From NCBI RefSeq assembly GCF_014202765.1, contig NZ_JACHHN010000009.1, positions 1 to 64,000 on the forward strand: 64,000 nucleotides of DNA. Direction: 5' to 3'. This document shows positions 35,480 through 44,310 of the stretch, in pieces; the stretch's first letter is position 1; every line of letters starts with the position of its first letter. The position numbers and the translations under genes are program-made. The DNA is from Silvimonas terrae. Its GTDB lineage: Bacteria > Pseudomonadota > Gammaproteobacteria > Burkholderiales > Chitinibacteraceae. A model generated the notes under the pieces. It made no database searches, had not been told where the DNA came from, and worked only from the letters and a program-made list of their open reading frames with translations.

Positions 35480-35533
35480 ACGTCGGCATTGCCCCCAGCT
35501 TTGGTGGCCGCACCTGCTCACCCTACAACAAAC

Positions 35534-35573
35534 AGCACGGCCAGTTGCAGAGCGCACTGGCCGTGCTGCTTTT
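35534..35573 (+). terminator. Terminator after the Ser/Thr-rich gene
   Basis: Perfect 12-bp stem AGCACGGCCAGT / ACTGGCCGTGCT with a 10-base loop, followed by GCTTTT. Confidence 0.75.
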
Positions 35574-35614
35574 CTCAGCGCATCTCAAGCCCAATACCTG
35601 TCTCCAAACCGGGA

Positions 35615-35638
35615 ATTTGTCTATAAACAGAGACAAAT
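35615..35638. promoter_or_regulatory. Operator-like inverted repeat 1 upstream of the 3-hydroxybutyrate operon
   Basis: ATTTGTCT N8 AGACAAAT, 24 bp with perfect 8-bp arms and spacer ATAAACAG. It matches the second site in length, arm sequence and part of the spacer (xTAAACxx, when the second is read on the minus strand). It lies 273 bases before the permease ATG. Confidence 0.55.
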
Positions 35639-35700
35639 CGGCAAACTTGCGCTCCCCCCGTTGATCTACCTCAACTTGCTGCGACCGCACATCGCCTGAC

Positions 35701-35724
35701 GTTTGTCTACGTTTAGAGACAAAC
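35701..35724. promoter_or_regulatory. Operator-like inverted repeat 2 upstream of the 3-hydroxybutyrate operon
   Basis: GTTTGTCT N8 AGACAAAC, 24 bp with perfect 8-bp arms. The centres of the two sites are 86 bp apart, close to eight helical turns. No regulator gene is adjacent, so the binding protein must be encoded elsewhere. The rest of the 35480-35887 region holds no gene. Confidence 0.55.
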
Positions 35725-35887
35725 CGGATGCCCAGCGCCATAAAACCTGCCGCAAACCCGCATTTTGTAGTCAATTTCAGGCTGGTACAAAACCTGCTAA
35801 CTCCTTGATACGCACGCGTTGCGCGCAGGTCGCTCCCGCGCCTGCCCATCAAGAATGGCTTTATAAAAATGCCACTGGAGGAGTTAC

Positions 35888-37279
35888 ATGGCTCTGCTGA
35901 TTGTTCTGGCCGCGCTGGCCTTGCTGATGTACACCGCCTATCGCGGCTACAGCGTCATATTAATGGCGCCCATTTGCGCACTGGCCGCGGTGCTGCTGAC
36001 CGACCCCACTTTGGTGGCGCCGGTATTCAGCGGCATCTTCATGGAAAAGATGGTCGTCTTCGTCAAACTGTATTTCCCGGTGTTCTTGCTGGGGTCTTTG
36101 TTTGGCAAGCTGGTAGAGATGTCCGGGTTTTCCAAAGCGATTGTCAACGCCGTGATCGGCTGGATTGGCCGCGAGAAAGCCATTGCCGTGATTGTGGTGG
36201 TGTGCGCGCTGCTCACTTATGGCGGGGTGTCGCTGTTTGTGGTGGTGTTTGCCGTCTACCCGTTTGCGGCCGAGTTGTTCCGCCAGGGCAATATCCCCAA
36301 GCGTCTGATTCCGGGGGTGATTGCACTGGGTGCGTTCTCGTTCACCATGGATTCACTACCCGGCACGCCGCAAATCCAGAACATCATCCCCACCACTTTT
36401 TTCAAGACCACCACCTGGGCCGCGCCATGGCTAGGCACCCTTGGTGCGCTGTTTATCTTTGTGGTGGGTCTGCTGTACCTGAACTATCGTCGCCGCCAAC
36501 TGATTGCGGCAGGCGAAGGCTACGGCACACAACTGCATAACGAACCCGCGCCAGTCGATACCAGCAACCTGCCCTCACCGTGGCTGGCCATTGCCCCGCT
36601 GGTATTGATTGGCGTGGTCAATTTTGCGCTGACCCGGCTCATCCCCCTTTGGTACGGCACCAGCCACACGCTGGCCTTGCCCGGCCTCTCCAAGCCAGTC
36701 ACGACGGCGATCCCGTCGGTGACGGCCATCTGGGCGGTGGAAGGGGCGCTGCTGTTTGGCTGCCTGTTTGTGTTGCTAACCGCCTTTGGCGCCGTCCGCA
36801 CCCGGGTACAAGAAGGGAGCAAACAAGCAGTGGCCGGCGCCTTGCTGGCGGCCATGAATACCGCATCGGAATACGGTTTTGGCGGGGTGATTGCCGCGCT
36901 GCCCGGGTTCATTGCGGTTAGCCACGCGCTCGCCGCTATCCCCAACCCGCTGGTCAACGCCGCAATCAGCGTCAGTACGCTGGCCGGGATCACGGGCTCC
37001 GCCTCGGGCGGCATGAGCCTCGCGCTGGCGGCACTATCTGAACAATTCATCGCCGCCGCCAATGCTGCGCATATCCCGATGGAGGTGCTGCACCGCGTGG
37101 TCGCCATGGCCTCTGGCGGCATGGATACGCTACCGCACAACGGCGCGGTGATCACCGTGCTGGCCGTCACTGGCCTGACGCACCGCGAGTCTTACCGGGA
37201 CATCTTTGCCATCACCGTCATCAAGACGCTGGCCGTGTTCTTTGTCATTACCGTGTACTACCTGACAGGTTGGGTCTGA
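35888..37279 (+). CDS. GntP-family permease, probable 3-hydroxybutyrate transporter
   Basis: Inner-membrane permease of 463 residues with about twelve helices. GntP features include the N-terminal FLLGSLFGKLVEMSGFSKAI region, FTMDSLPGTPQIQNIIPTTF, and ASGGMSLALAALSEQF with ASGGMDTLPHNGAV in the C-terminal half. GntP relatives carry gluconate or other hydroxy acids. Placement directly before 3-hydroxybutyrate dehydrogenase and the acetoacetate CoA-transferase genes suggests 3-hydroxybutyrate as substrate. GGAGGAG precedes the ATG. First gene of the operon. Confidence 0.88.
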   Translation: MALLIVLAALALLMYTAYRGYSVILMAPICALAAVLLTDPTLVAPVFSGIFMEKMVVFVKLYFPVFLLGSLFGKLVEMSGFSKAIVNAVIGWIGREKAIAVIVVVCALLTYGGVSLFVVVFAVYPFAAELFRQGNIPKRLIPGVIALGAFSFTMDSLPGTPQIQNIIPTTFFKTTTWAAPWLGTLGALFIFVVGLLYLNYRRRQLIAAGEGYGTQLHNEPAPVDTSNLPSPWLAIAPLVLIGVVNFALTRLIPLWYGTSHTLALPGLSKPVTTAIPSVTAIWAVEGALLFGCLFVLLTAFGAVRTRVQEGSKQAVAGALLAAMNTASEYGFGGVIAALPGFIAVSHALAAIPNPLVNAAISVSTLAGITGSASGGMSLALAALSEQFIAAANAAHIPMEVLHRVVAMASGGMDTLPHNGAVITVLAVTGLTHRESYRDIFAITVIKTLAVFFVITVYYLTGWV

Positions 37280-37296
37280 CCCAAGGAGCTTTACCC

Positions 37297-38073
37297 ATGA
37301 CAGACCTCAAAGGCAAAACCGCCCTTATTACCGGATCAACCAGCGGCATTGGCCTTGGCATTGCCCAAACGCTGGCTGGCCGTGGTGCCAACATCATCCT
37401 GAACGGGTTTGGCGACGTGCTGGCGGCGCAGCAAAGCGTCACGCACCACGCTGGCCGCATTGGTTATCACGGTGCCGACTTGATGAAGCCGCAAGAGATC
37501 ACCGACCTGATGACCTATGCGCACAGCGAGTTTGGCGGCGTGGATATCCTGGTGAACAACGCCGGCATCCAGCACGTGGCCAGCGTGGAGGACTTTGCGC
37601 CAGAGCGCTGGGACGCCGTGATTGCACTCAACCTCTCGGCGGCCTTTCACACCATGCACCTGGCGATCCCGGGTATGAAACAGCGCGGCTGGGGACGGAT
37701 TATCAATATTGCGTCCACGCACGGCCTGGTGGCCTCGGCCCAGAAGTCTGCTTATGTCGCGGCCAAGCACGGGATCATCGGGTTGACCAAAAGCGCCGCG
37801 CTGGAACTGGCGCAAACCGGCGTGACCTGCAACGCCATTTGCCCCGGCTGGGTAAAGACCCCGCTGGTCGAGAAGCAGATTGCCGATCGCGCCCAGGCCG
37901 GCGGCATCAGCGTGGCACAAGCCACGCGCGATTTGCTGCTGGAAAAACAACCCTCGGCCGAGTTTGTCACCCCGCAGCAACTGGGCGAACTGGCGCTGTT
38001 TTTGTGTAGCGACGCCGCCGTTCAGGTACGCGGTGCGGCCTGGGCCATGGATGGCGGGTGGACGGCGCAGTAG
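37297..38073 (+). CDS. bdhA: 3-hydroxybutyrate dehydrogenase
   Basis: NAD-dependent short-chain dehydrogenase of 258 residues that oxidises 3-hydroxybutyrate to acetoacetate. The cofactor motif TGSTSGIGLG is near residues 12-21, NNAG around 88, the catalytic Ser in NIASTHGLVAS near 141 and the YxxxK pair in YVAAKHG around 153. The CPGWVKTPLVEKQI segment and C-terminal AWAMDGGWTAQ are typical of BDH. AAGGAG precedes the ATG, 17 bases after the permease. Its TAG stop is the first three bases of a dispersed repeat element. Confidence 0.94.
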   Translation: MTDLKGKTALITGSTSGIGLGIAQTLAGRGANIILNGFGDVLAAQQSVTHHAGRIGYHGADLMKPQEITDLMTYAHSEFGGVDILVNNAGIQHVASVEDFAPERWDAVIALNLSAAFHTMHLAIPGMKQRGWGRIINIASTHGLVASAQKSAYVAAKHGIIGLTKSAALELAQTGVTCNAICPGWVKTPLVEKQIADRAQAGGISVAQATRDLLLEKQPSAEFVTPQQLGELALFLCSDAAVQVRGAAWAMDGGWTAQ

Positions 38074-38138
38074 GGTGGATTCGGAGCGCAGCGACAATCC
38101 ACCAATGCAAGGGTGGATTGCTACGCGAATCCACCCTA
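38071..38138. repeat. Dispersed palindromic repeat, tandem pair inside the 3-hydroxybutyrate operon
   Basis: Two adjacent interrupted palindromes: TAG GGTGGATT (38071-38081) with AATCCACC (38096-38103), then GGTGGATT (38112-38119) with AATCCACCCTAC (38128-38139). The same arms occur at 13233-13262 and 44249-44279. The pair sits between bdhA and scoA and could form an mRNA hairpin that affects relative expression. Confidence 0.75.
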
Positions 38139-38179
38139 CGCGGTAGCCCAGACCCGTTGAGCGATAACACGGAGTACCC

Positions 38180-38887
38180 ATGAACAAACTTTATCCCGAT
38201 GCAACCACCGCACTGGCGGACATCGTCGCGGACGGCCAGATCATTGCTGTTGGCGGCTTTGGCTTGTGCGGCATTCCGGAAGCGCTGATCGCCGCACTGC
38301 GCGACTCTGGCGTACGCAATCTGACTGCGATTTCCAACAACGCCGGTGTGGACGGCTTTGGCCTGGGGCAACTGCTGCAAACCCGGCAGATTCGTAAAAT
38401 GATCTCCAGTTATGTAGGTGAAAACAAAGAGTTCGAACGTCAGTATCTGGCTGGCGAACTGGAACTGGAATTCACCCCGCAAGGCACGCTGGCCGAGAAA
38501 CTGCGCGCCGGTGGTGCCGGTATCCCGGCCTTCTTTACCCCTACCGGCTACGGCACGCTGGTGGCCGCCGGCAAGGAAACCCGCGAATTCAACGGCAAGA
38601 TGTACGTGATGGAAACCGCGCTGGTGGCAGATGTCTCTCTCGTCAAAGCCTGGAAGGCCGACAAGGCGGGCAACCTGGTGTACCGGCGCACCGCGCGTAA
38701 CTTCAACCCCAACGTCGCCACGGCCGGCAAGATCACCGTGGCAGAGGCTGAAATCATTGTGGAAACCGGCGAACTGGACCCCGATGAAATCCATACTCCC
38801 GGCATCTTTGTGCACCGCCTGGTGCACAACCCGCACCCGGAAAAACGCATTGAACAACGCACCACCCGCGCCGCAAAGGAGGCCTGA
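38180..38887 (+). CDS. scoA: 3-oxoacid CoA-transferase subunit A (acetoacetate:succinyl-CoA)
   Basis: Subunit A of 235 residues of the heteromeric enzyme that moves CoA from succinyl-CoA to acetoacetate. The family motif [13 protein letters not shown] is at about residues 25-37, followed by [14 protein letters not shown] and [16 protein letters not shown]. It lies 107 bases after bdhA, with a repeat pair between, and two bases before scoB. Confidence 0.94.
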   Translation: MNKLYPDATTALADIVADGQIIAVGGFGLCGIPEALIAALRDSGVRNLTAISNNAGVDGFGLGQLLQTRQIRKMISSYVGENKEFERQYLAGELELEFTPQGTLAEKLRAGGAGIPAFFTPTGYGTLVAAGKETREFNGKMYVMETALVADVSLVKAWKADKAGNLVYRRTARNFNPNVATAGKITVAEAEIIVETGELDPDEIHTPGIFVHRLVHNPHPEKRIEQRTTRAAKEA

Positions 38888-38889
38888 GC

Positions 38890-39537
38890 ATGGCATGGAC
38901 CCGCGATGAAATGGCCGCCCGCGCCGCTGAAGAATTGCGTGATGGTTTTTACGTCAACCTGGGCATTGGCCTGCCAACTTTGGTCGCCAATCATGTTCCG
39001 ACCGGGATCGAAGTGTGGCTGCAATCCGAAAATGGCCTGCTGGGCATTGGTCCGTTTCCGACCGAGGATAAGGTTGATCCGGACCTGATCAATGCCGGCA
39101 AGCAAACCATCACCACCCTGCCCGGCTCTGCCACATTTGCCAGCGCCGATTCGTTTGGCATGATCCGTGGCGGCAAGATCAACCTAGCCATTCTGGGTGC
39201 CATGCAGGTCAGCGAGTCTGGCGATCTGGCCAACTGGATGATCCCCGGCAAGATGGTCAAAGGCATGGGCGGCGCAATGGATCTCGTCGCTGGCGTCGGC
39301 CGGGTGATCGTGCTGATGGAACATGTGGCGCGAAAAAAAGACGGCTCAACGGAACTGAAGCTCTTGCCGGCCTGCACCCTTCCGCTTACTGGCGTGGGGG
39401 TAGTGGATTTGATTATTACGGACCTGGGGGTGCTGGAGGTGACGGCTGATGGGCTGGTGGTGAAAGAGCTGGCACCGGGGGTGACGCAGCAGGAGGTGCG
39501 GGATGCGACGGGAGTGGCCGTGAGGTTTGCGTTGTAG
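38890..39537 (+). CDS. scoB: 3-oxoacid CoA-transferase subunit B
   Basis: Subunit B of 215 residues. The catalytic glutamate lies in [12 protein letters not shown] (about residue 46), and [25 protein letters not shown] and [18 protein letters not shown] are conserved. Together with ScoA it activates acetoacetate so that thiolase can form acetyl-CoA. AAGGAGG overlaps the end of scoA, indicating coupled translation. Confidence 0.95.
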   Translation: MAWTRDEMAARAAEELRDGFYVNLGIGLPTLVANHVPTGIEVWLQSENGLLGIGPFPTEDKVDPDLINAGKQTITTLPGSATFASADSFGMIRGGKINLAILGAMQVSESGDLANWMIPGKMVKGMGGAMDLVAGVGRVIVLMEHVARKKDGSTELKLLPACTLPLTGVGVVDLIITDLGVLEVTADGLVVKELAPGVTQQEVRDATGVAVRFAL

Positions 39538-39662
39538 ATGGGTCTTGGCGCCTTCGGCGCGAACACCCATAACAATATTAACCAAGCCAGTCACCCCGGA
39601 TTCCCGCCATCCGGGCTACCAAGTGGTTCTTTACAGCAAGGGGGCAGCCCAAGGCTCCCCTC

Positions 39663-40841
39663 TCACTTCACCCCATAAACCAGCCGCCGCGCAAACCCTC
39701 TACGCAGTGGCCCGATCTGATCCAGCGCCAGCATCCCCAAACTGCGGGCGTGTTTCATCAACACATTCGGCTGTTCAAACAGCGTAATCAGGTTATCGGT
39801 AAACGCGGTCACAGCCCCTGCGTCTTTACGTCGCAAGGTGGCGTAGCGTTGCAACATGGCCGGTTCGCCCAGGGTGTGGCCCGGCATGGTCGAGATCACA
39901 TCGGCCAGCGTTGCGGCATCACGCAGGCCCAGATTCAGCCCTTGCCCCGCGACCGGGTGCAGCGTTTGCGCGGCGTTGCCAATCAGCACCATCCGGTCTG
40001 CCACCACAGAATCCAGCGTTTTCAGAGCCAGCGGCCAGCTGCGGCGCGGGCCGACGGCAGTGAAGCCCGGTACACGGCCAGAGAAACGGTTTGCCACGGC
40101 GGCCATGAAGGTGTCGTCATCCAGGGACAAGCGCGCTTCAGATTGCTCTGGCGTTTGCGTCCAGATCAACATGTAGTCATCACCAAATGGCAGCAACGCC
40201 ATGGGGCCGTCATCGGCAAAACGCTCGTAGGCCACGTTGTTATGGGGCACTGCCGGGGTCAGTGTGGCCAGGATGGCATGCTGGTTGTAGGACTTGACCG
40301 TCTGCTGCACGCCGTCAATCTGGCCAACCAGCTTGCCGCCATCCGCCAGGATCACCAGCCGCGCCGTCATGCTGACCGAACCCGTTTGCGTGGCCAGTTG
40401 CAGCTCTGCAAAGCGCGACAAACTGCGCACACCCGTCACGCGCGTGCCCAGCGCCAGTTGCGCCGGGCCGGTGGCCAGTTGTTCCAGCGCCAGCTTCGCC
40501 AGTTGTTCATAAGCCACCACATAACCCAGCGCCGGCAGGTTCAACTCTTCTGCCGTCAGTTCCGTGCGCCCGATCGAGCCTTGCTGCGAGACGTGCACCC
40601 GGCCGATCGCAGTCGGGGCCAACCGGTCTTGCCACAGGCCGGCTTCCAGCAGGTTCTGGTAGCTGGACCACGACAGCGCCAGCGCGCGCGGGTCCGTGGC
40701 GCCGTCATCCACGCTTTGCCGGGCCTCGATGGCGATGGCATTGCGCCCCTGCCGCGCCAGCCGTTGCGCCACCAGCGCGCCCACCGGGCCGCCCCCGACA
40801 ATGGCGATATCAACATGGCAAGGCAGGTTACGGACGATCAT
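39663..40841 (-). CDS. ubiH: UbiH-family FAD-dependent ubiquinone hydroxylase
   Basis: Flavoprotein monooxygenase of 392 residues in the UbiH/UbiF/COQ6 family. The FAD ADP-binding motif is IAIVGGGPVGALVA (about residues 12-25), the internal motif around ARLVILADGGK, and the FAD-ribityl motif GNAAQTLHPVAGQGLNLGLRD in two overlapping halves around residue 290. It hydroxylates the ubiquinone ring during biosynthesis. Which ring position is attacked cannot be fixed from sequence alone. It is 35 bases downstream of pepP, the same order as the pepP-ubiH arrangement of E. coli. Confidence 0.88.
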   Translation of the reverse strand: MIVRNLPCHVDIAIVGGGPVGALVAQRLARQGRNAIAIEARQSVDDGATDPRALALSWSSYQNLLEAGLWQDRLAPTAIGRVHVSQQGSIGRTELTAEELNLPALGYVVAYEQLAKLALEQLATGPAQLALGTRVTGVRSLSRFAELQLATQTGSVSMTARLVILADGGKLVGQIDGVQQTVKSYNQHAILATLTPAVPHNNVAYERFADDGPMALLPFGDDYMLIWTQTPEQSEARLSLDDDTFMAAVANRFSGRVPGFTAVGPRRSWPLALKTLDSVVADRMVLIGNAAQTLHPVAGQGLNLGLRDAATLADVISTMPGHTLGEPAMLQRYATLRRKDAGAVTAFTDNLITLFEQPNVLMKHARSLGMLALDQIGPLRRGFARRLVYGVK

Positions 40842-40876
40842 GGGTCAAATTCCGTTGCAGGTTTGGCGGAGTAGTT

Positions 40877-42193
40877 TCAGGCGGCACGGTTCATGACGGC
40901 TTCAATCTCCGCCACGGTGCGTGGGCAATCGTCAGACAGAATCAGCGGGCCGTTTTCGGTCAGCACAATGTCGTCTTCGATGCGAACGCCAATGTATTCA
41001 TATGCCTTGGGCACGTTGCCTGCCGGGCGGATGTACAGACCCGGCTCAATGGTAAACGCCATGCCCACTTCCAGCACACGGTCTTCGCCGTCGATTTTGT
41101 AGCGACCTGCGTCGTGTACATCCAGCCCCAGCCAGTGGCCGGTGCCGTGCATGTAGAACTGGCGGAAAGTCTTGTTCTCAATGGCTTCATCGACGGTTCC
41201 GCTCAGGAAACCCAGTTCGATCAAACCCGCCGTCAGCGTTTTAACCGCCGCGTCGTGCATGGCGCTGTAGCGATTGCCCGGTCTGGCTTGGTCCAGCGCA
41301 GCCGCGTGGGCCGCCAGCACCAGTTCATAAATGGTTTTCTGTTCTGGCGTAAAACGGCCGTTGATGGGGAAGGTGCGGGTGATATCGCTGGCATAGCCTT
41401 CAATTTCACACCCGGCATCAATCAGCAGCAAATCGCCCTCTTGCATCAGACGGTCATTCTTGTCGTAGTGCAGCACGCACGCATTGGGGCCGCTGGCCAC
41501 AATGGAGGTATACGCCGGGAAACGGCTGCCGCTGCGGTAGTACTCGTGCTGCAGTTCGGCCTCAACCACGTATTCCCGGATGCCGGCTTTGGCGGCTTGC
41601 ATGGCGCGAATATGCGCCACGCTGTTGATCTTGCCGGCGCGGTGCATGGCGTCGATCTCAAACGCGTCTTTGAACAGGCGCATTTCATCAACAATGGCCG
41701 CCGCGTCGATGACTTCACCGGGGGCCGTGATGCCCGTGCGGGATTGCTTGCGCACGCCGTTGATCCAGCCAGTCAGACGGGCATCCCAGCCGGCGTCTGC
41801 GCCCAGCGCGAAATACACCCGCGGCTGGTTCTTCAGCAGGTTGACGATTTCGGTATCGAGTTCGTCAATGGTGTATGCCTCATCAAAGCCAAACTCGGCT
41901 TTGGCCGCTTCCGGGCCATAACGGAAACCATCCCAGATTTCATGGGTTTCGTCTTTGGGGCGGCAGAACAGCACGGCTTTGGATTCTTTTTCGCCAATGA
42001 CCAGGGCGATCACGGCTTCCGGCTCCTGAAAACCGCTCAGATAGTAAAAGCTGGAGTCATAGCGAAACGGGAACGTGGAATCGGCATTGCGGGTCTGTTC
42101 TGGCGCGGTAGGCAGAATCAGCACGCCAGGGGCGAGTTGTTCAAACAGGCGCTGGCGGCGGGAAGAAAACGGCTGCAAAAAGGCGGGCTGCAT
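40877..42193 (-). CDS. pepP: Xaa-Pro aminopeptidase PepP
   Basis: Cytoplasmic metallopeptidase of 438 residues that removes N-terminal residues preceding proline. It has the N-terminal aminopeptidase-P domain (RYDSSFYYLSGFQEPEAV) and the pita-bread catalytic domain with the five metal ligands spread over LLIDAGCEIEGYASDITRTF, HGTGHWLGLDVHD, TIEPGLYI and GVRIEDDIV. The ATG at 42193 gives MQPAFLQPF, the usual start; an in-frame upstream codon adds 14 unlike residues. First gene of pepP-ubiH. Confidence 0.94.
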   Translation of the reverse strand: MQPAFLQPFSSRRQRLFEQLAPGVLILPTAPEQTRNADSTFPFRYDSSFYYLSGFQEPEAVIALVIGEKESKAVLFCRPKDETHEIWDGFRYGPEAAKAEFGFDEAYTIDELDTEIVNLLKNQPRVYFALGADAGWDARLTGWINGVRKQSRTGITAPGEVIDAAAIVDEMRLFKDAFEIDAMHRAGKINSVAHIRAMQAAKAGIREYVVEAELQHEYYRSGSRFPAYTSIVASGPNACVLHYDKNDRLMQEGDLLLIDAGCEIEGYASDITRTFPINGRFTPEQKTIYELVLAAHAAALDQARPGNRYSAMHDAAVKTLTAGLIELGFLSGTVDEAIENKTFRQFYMHGTGHWLGLDVHDAGRYKIDGEDRVLEVGMAFTIEPGLYIRPAGNVPKAYEYIGVRIEDDIVLTENGPLILSDDCPRTVAEIEAVMNRAA

Positions 42194-42283
42194 CGAAACT
42201 CCATATACGGCGATCCGGATCGCGGTCGCGCGCATTTATTTGTGTTGTTGATGCACCCATTATACCGGCAAGCGCGCCGCCGC

Positions 42284-42784
42284 TCAGGCCGGGATGATGC
42301 CAACGGGTTCAAGTGTGACCTCGTCGCAATTACCACCCGGTCCGGCGCGATCAATCACCAGAAAATCACTGGTGGCGTGCAGCGCCAGCAAAGGGTGATG
42401 CCAGGTGCCTGGCGCGTAGTTCACACCTTGATCCCCACGCGCCAGAAACACGCAGACATCAGCCACCGAGACGCCCTCGCCCGGCCGCGCCACCGCCACC
42501 AGATAGGACCGGCCAGACAACGGCATAAACGCCTGACTGCCCTTGGGATGGCGCTCCAGCATGGTCAACGTCAACGGCAAGGTGCGCGGTTGACCACGGA
42601 AGATGCTGACAATGGCGTGGCCGTCCGGGTCGGTGGCAAGGGTCATCAGGTCGTGAAACCGCTCAGTATTGCCGCCATTGATGGGGAAATGCCGGGCAGA
42701 GTCTGCGGCCTCGATCACGTCGCCAAACGGCGCAAAAGCCGCTGCCGTAAGCGGCTCAACCTTCAGTGCGACGGGCTGGCTCAT
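42284..42784 (-). CDS. allA: Ureidoglycolate lyase AllA
   Basis: Releases urea from ureidoglycolate to give glyoxylate, the last step of the allantoicase route. The 166-residue protein has the cupin fold of the family: [11 protein letters not shown] near the N-terminus, [20 protein letters not shown] in the middle with metal-site-like residues, and [13 protein letters not shown] toward the C-terminus. Its ATG overlaps the allantoicase stop by four bases, so the two are co-translated. Confidence 0.92.
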   Translation of the reverse strand: MSQPVALKVEPLTAAAFAPFGDVIEAADSARHFPINGGNTERFHDLMTLATDPDGHAIVSIFRGQPRTLPLTLTMLERHPKGSQAFMPLSGRSYLVAVARPGEGVSVADVCVFLARGDQGVNYAPGTWHHPLLALHATSDFLVIDRAGPGGNCDEVTLEPVGIIPA

Positions 42785-43788
42785 CGTGCCACCTTGCCCC
42801 AGATGCGCAACCGCGACACCCCGCCATCCGGAATGATATTGAGCCGCACATGCGTCACCGGCCCCAGCGCGGCAATGCCATCGGCAAAGGCATGGATGGT
42901 ATCCATTTGCAATTTGCGTTCATCCAGCAGCACCGGCCAGAACATGCTTTGGGTGATGATGGATTGATCGGTACCGCCCTCCATGCGCGCCGCCTGGATC
43001 ATGCAGCGATCCGGGTAGTTGCCTTTGAAATGCGCCGTATCCACCTCAATGCGCTCCACGATCCCCGGCGCGCCGAGGGCGATAATGCACCAGTCATTGC
43101 CGGGCTCCCGGCGGCGGCGGGTTTCCCAACCATCTCCCATATTGATACCGCGCCCTGGCAGCAACAGGTTGGATGCCACGCCAAAGTGCGCATCGTTCCA
43201 CGCCACCGCCCGACCCCCGTTCTCCAGCGCGGCAAGGTCATACACCTTGCCTGGGTCATCAAACGCGCCCACCGGCTGGCCGTACACCCGCAAACGGGCG
43301 ATACCACCATCCGGATAGATATGAATACGCAAGTGCGTATACGCGCTGGCGTCGCTGGCAGGCAGATAATGGTGGCTATTGCCCGACAAGCTGGTGGACG
43401 TCAGCACTTCGGTCCATGTGGCATTGGCCAGCACGGCCGGGTCATCGCTGAGGCAATCGGTGGCCTCTATGGACACCGCTGGCGCGTAGTTGCCGGTGAA
43501 GTGGCTGGTATCCACATCAAACCCCGTTATCACACCCTTGCGGCCGAGTTTGATGATGGACCAGTCATGCCCCATGCTCCGCTTGCGGCGGGTTTCCCAG
43601 CCATCCATCCACTTGCCGTTCTCGTCATATTTGCCGGGGATGAAGACGGCAGGTTCCGGGTTGAGCATGCGGGACAGCGGGGCGAAGAATTCATCGCTGG
43701 CGGTGATGGCCAGTGCGCCGAGGCGCGGGTCGGCCAGGTTGATGGTGGTGTTGGTCCAGGTGGGGAGTGTGGGGGTGTCGGTGATCAT
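42781..43788 (-). CDS. alc: Allantoicase
   Basis: Hydrolyses allantoate to ureidoglycolate and urea. The 335-residue protein contains two tandem allantoicase beta-sandwich repeats: [20 protein letters not shown] with [14 protein letters not shown] in the first, and [20 protein letters not shown] with [14 protein letters not shown] in the second. Length is normal. First gene of the alc-allA pair. It is separated from puuE by a 490-base repeat block on the same strand. Confidence 0.95.
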   Translation of the reverse strand: MITDTPTLPTWTNTTINLADPRLGALAITASDEFFAPLSRMLNPEPAVFIPGKYDENGKWMDGWETRRKRSMGHDWSIIKLGRKGVITGFDVDTSHFTGNYAPAVSIEATDCLSDDPAVLANATWTEVLTSTSLSGNSHHYLPASDASAYTHLRIHIYPDGGIARLRVYGQPVGAFDDPGKVYDLAALENGGRAVAWNDAHFGVASNLLLPGRGINMGDGWETRRRREPGNDWCIIALGAPGIVERIEVDTAHFKGNYPDRCMIQAARMEGGTDQSIITQSMFWPVLLDERKLQMDTIHAFADGIAALGPVTHVRLNIIPDGGVSRLRIWGKVAR

Positions 43789-43927
43789 GGATGCTGGCCT
43801 GGTTGTTGGGTGGCTTTGTTATGTTTTAGCGCCTGCGGCGCGGATGTTTAGAACTGGATTCCGGCTCAAGGCCGGAATGACGAAGTAGTGGGACACAAAC
43901 AAATCATTCTTGCAGGCAGACGGTTTG
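43789..43927. other. Start of the gene-free gap between alc and puuE
   Basis: No gene is recognised here. A small inverted repeat TTCCGGC TCAAG GCCGGAA occurs at about 43859-43877. The alc promoter, if separate from the puuE operon, should lie in this stretch. Confidence 0.4.
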
Positions 43928-43980
43928 GCTGTTGCGGTTGCGGTTGCGGTTGCGGTTGAAGTTGCTGTTGCTGTTGTTTT
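43928..43980. repeat. Degenerate hexanucleotide tandem repeat (GTTGCG)n / (GTTGCT)n
   Basis: Five or so GTTGCG units pass into GTTGAA and GTTGCT units, at the left edge of the second composite repeat. The unit differs from the TTGGTG block at 12957-13018, but the placement relative to the composite repeat is similar. Confidence 0.7.
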
Positions 43981-44118
43981 TGACTTGCCTCCCCTTGACC
44001 GCGCTGAGCATCGCAGCGGGGCCCGGGGTTTCGGCGTAAGGGTGTTTGAGCGAAGCGAGTTCCCTGGAGCCAGCCGGGCACCGCGAGAAGCGCAAGGAAC
44101 CCGAAGGGCGCAGTCGCA

Positions 44119-44310
44119 GGGGTCGCCTTTTCTTTGGGTACTTTCTTTTGGCGACCCAAAAGAAAGTGCCTTGCTGTCGGGCAACCCCCGACATTCAAAA
44201 CACCGCGCCGCAGGCGCTAACAGGGGTTCAAGGTTTTAAACGGCCACGGGTGGATTATCTCTATCGCTCCGAATCCACCCTACAGCCAGCACCGCAAAGG
44301 CCCTCCCCCC
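44119..44310. repeat. Composite dispersed repeat, copy 2
   Basis: Same order of parts as copy 1: GGTCGCC and a hairpin with 12-bp arms ACTTTCTTTTGG (44140-44151) and CCAAAAGAAAGT (44156-44167); CGCCGCAGGCGCTAACA near 44205-44222; palindrome GGTGGATT (44249-44256) / AATCCACC (44272-44279); then CTACAGCCAGC and an AAGGCC tail. It overlaps the 3' end of puuE, whose stop codon it supplies. No transposase is present. Confidence 0.75.

Noticed and set aside
41114-42967. Long plus-strand open frame (about 617 codons) opposite pepP and allA
   Set aside because: It covers two well-supported minus-strand genes plus the gap between them, and its product has skewed composition without motifs.
44119-44310. 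Insertion sequence
   Set aside because: No transposase reading frame, and the ends do not show matching long terminal inverted repeats; treated as a non-coding dispersed repeat.
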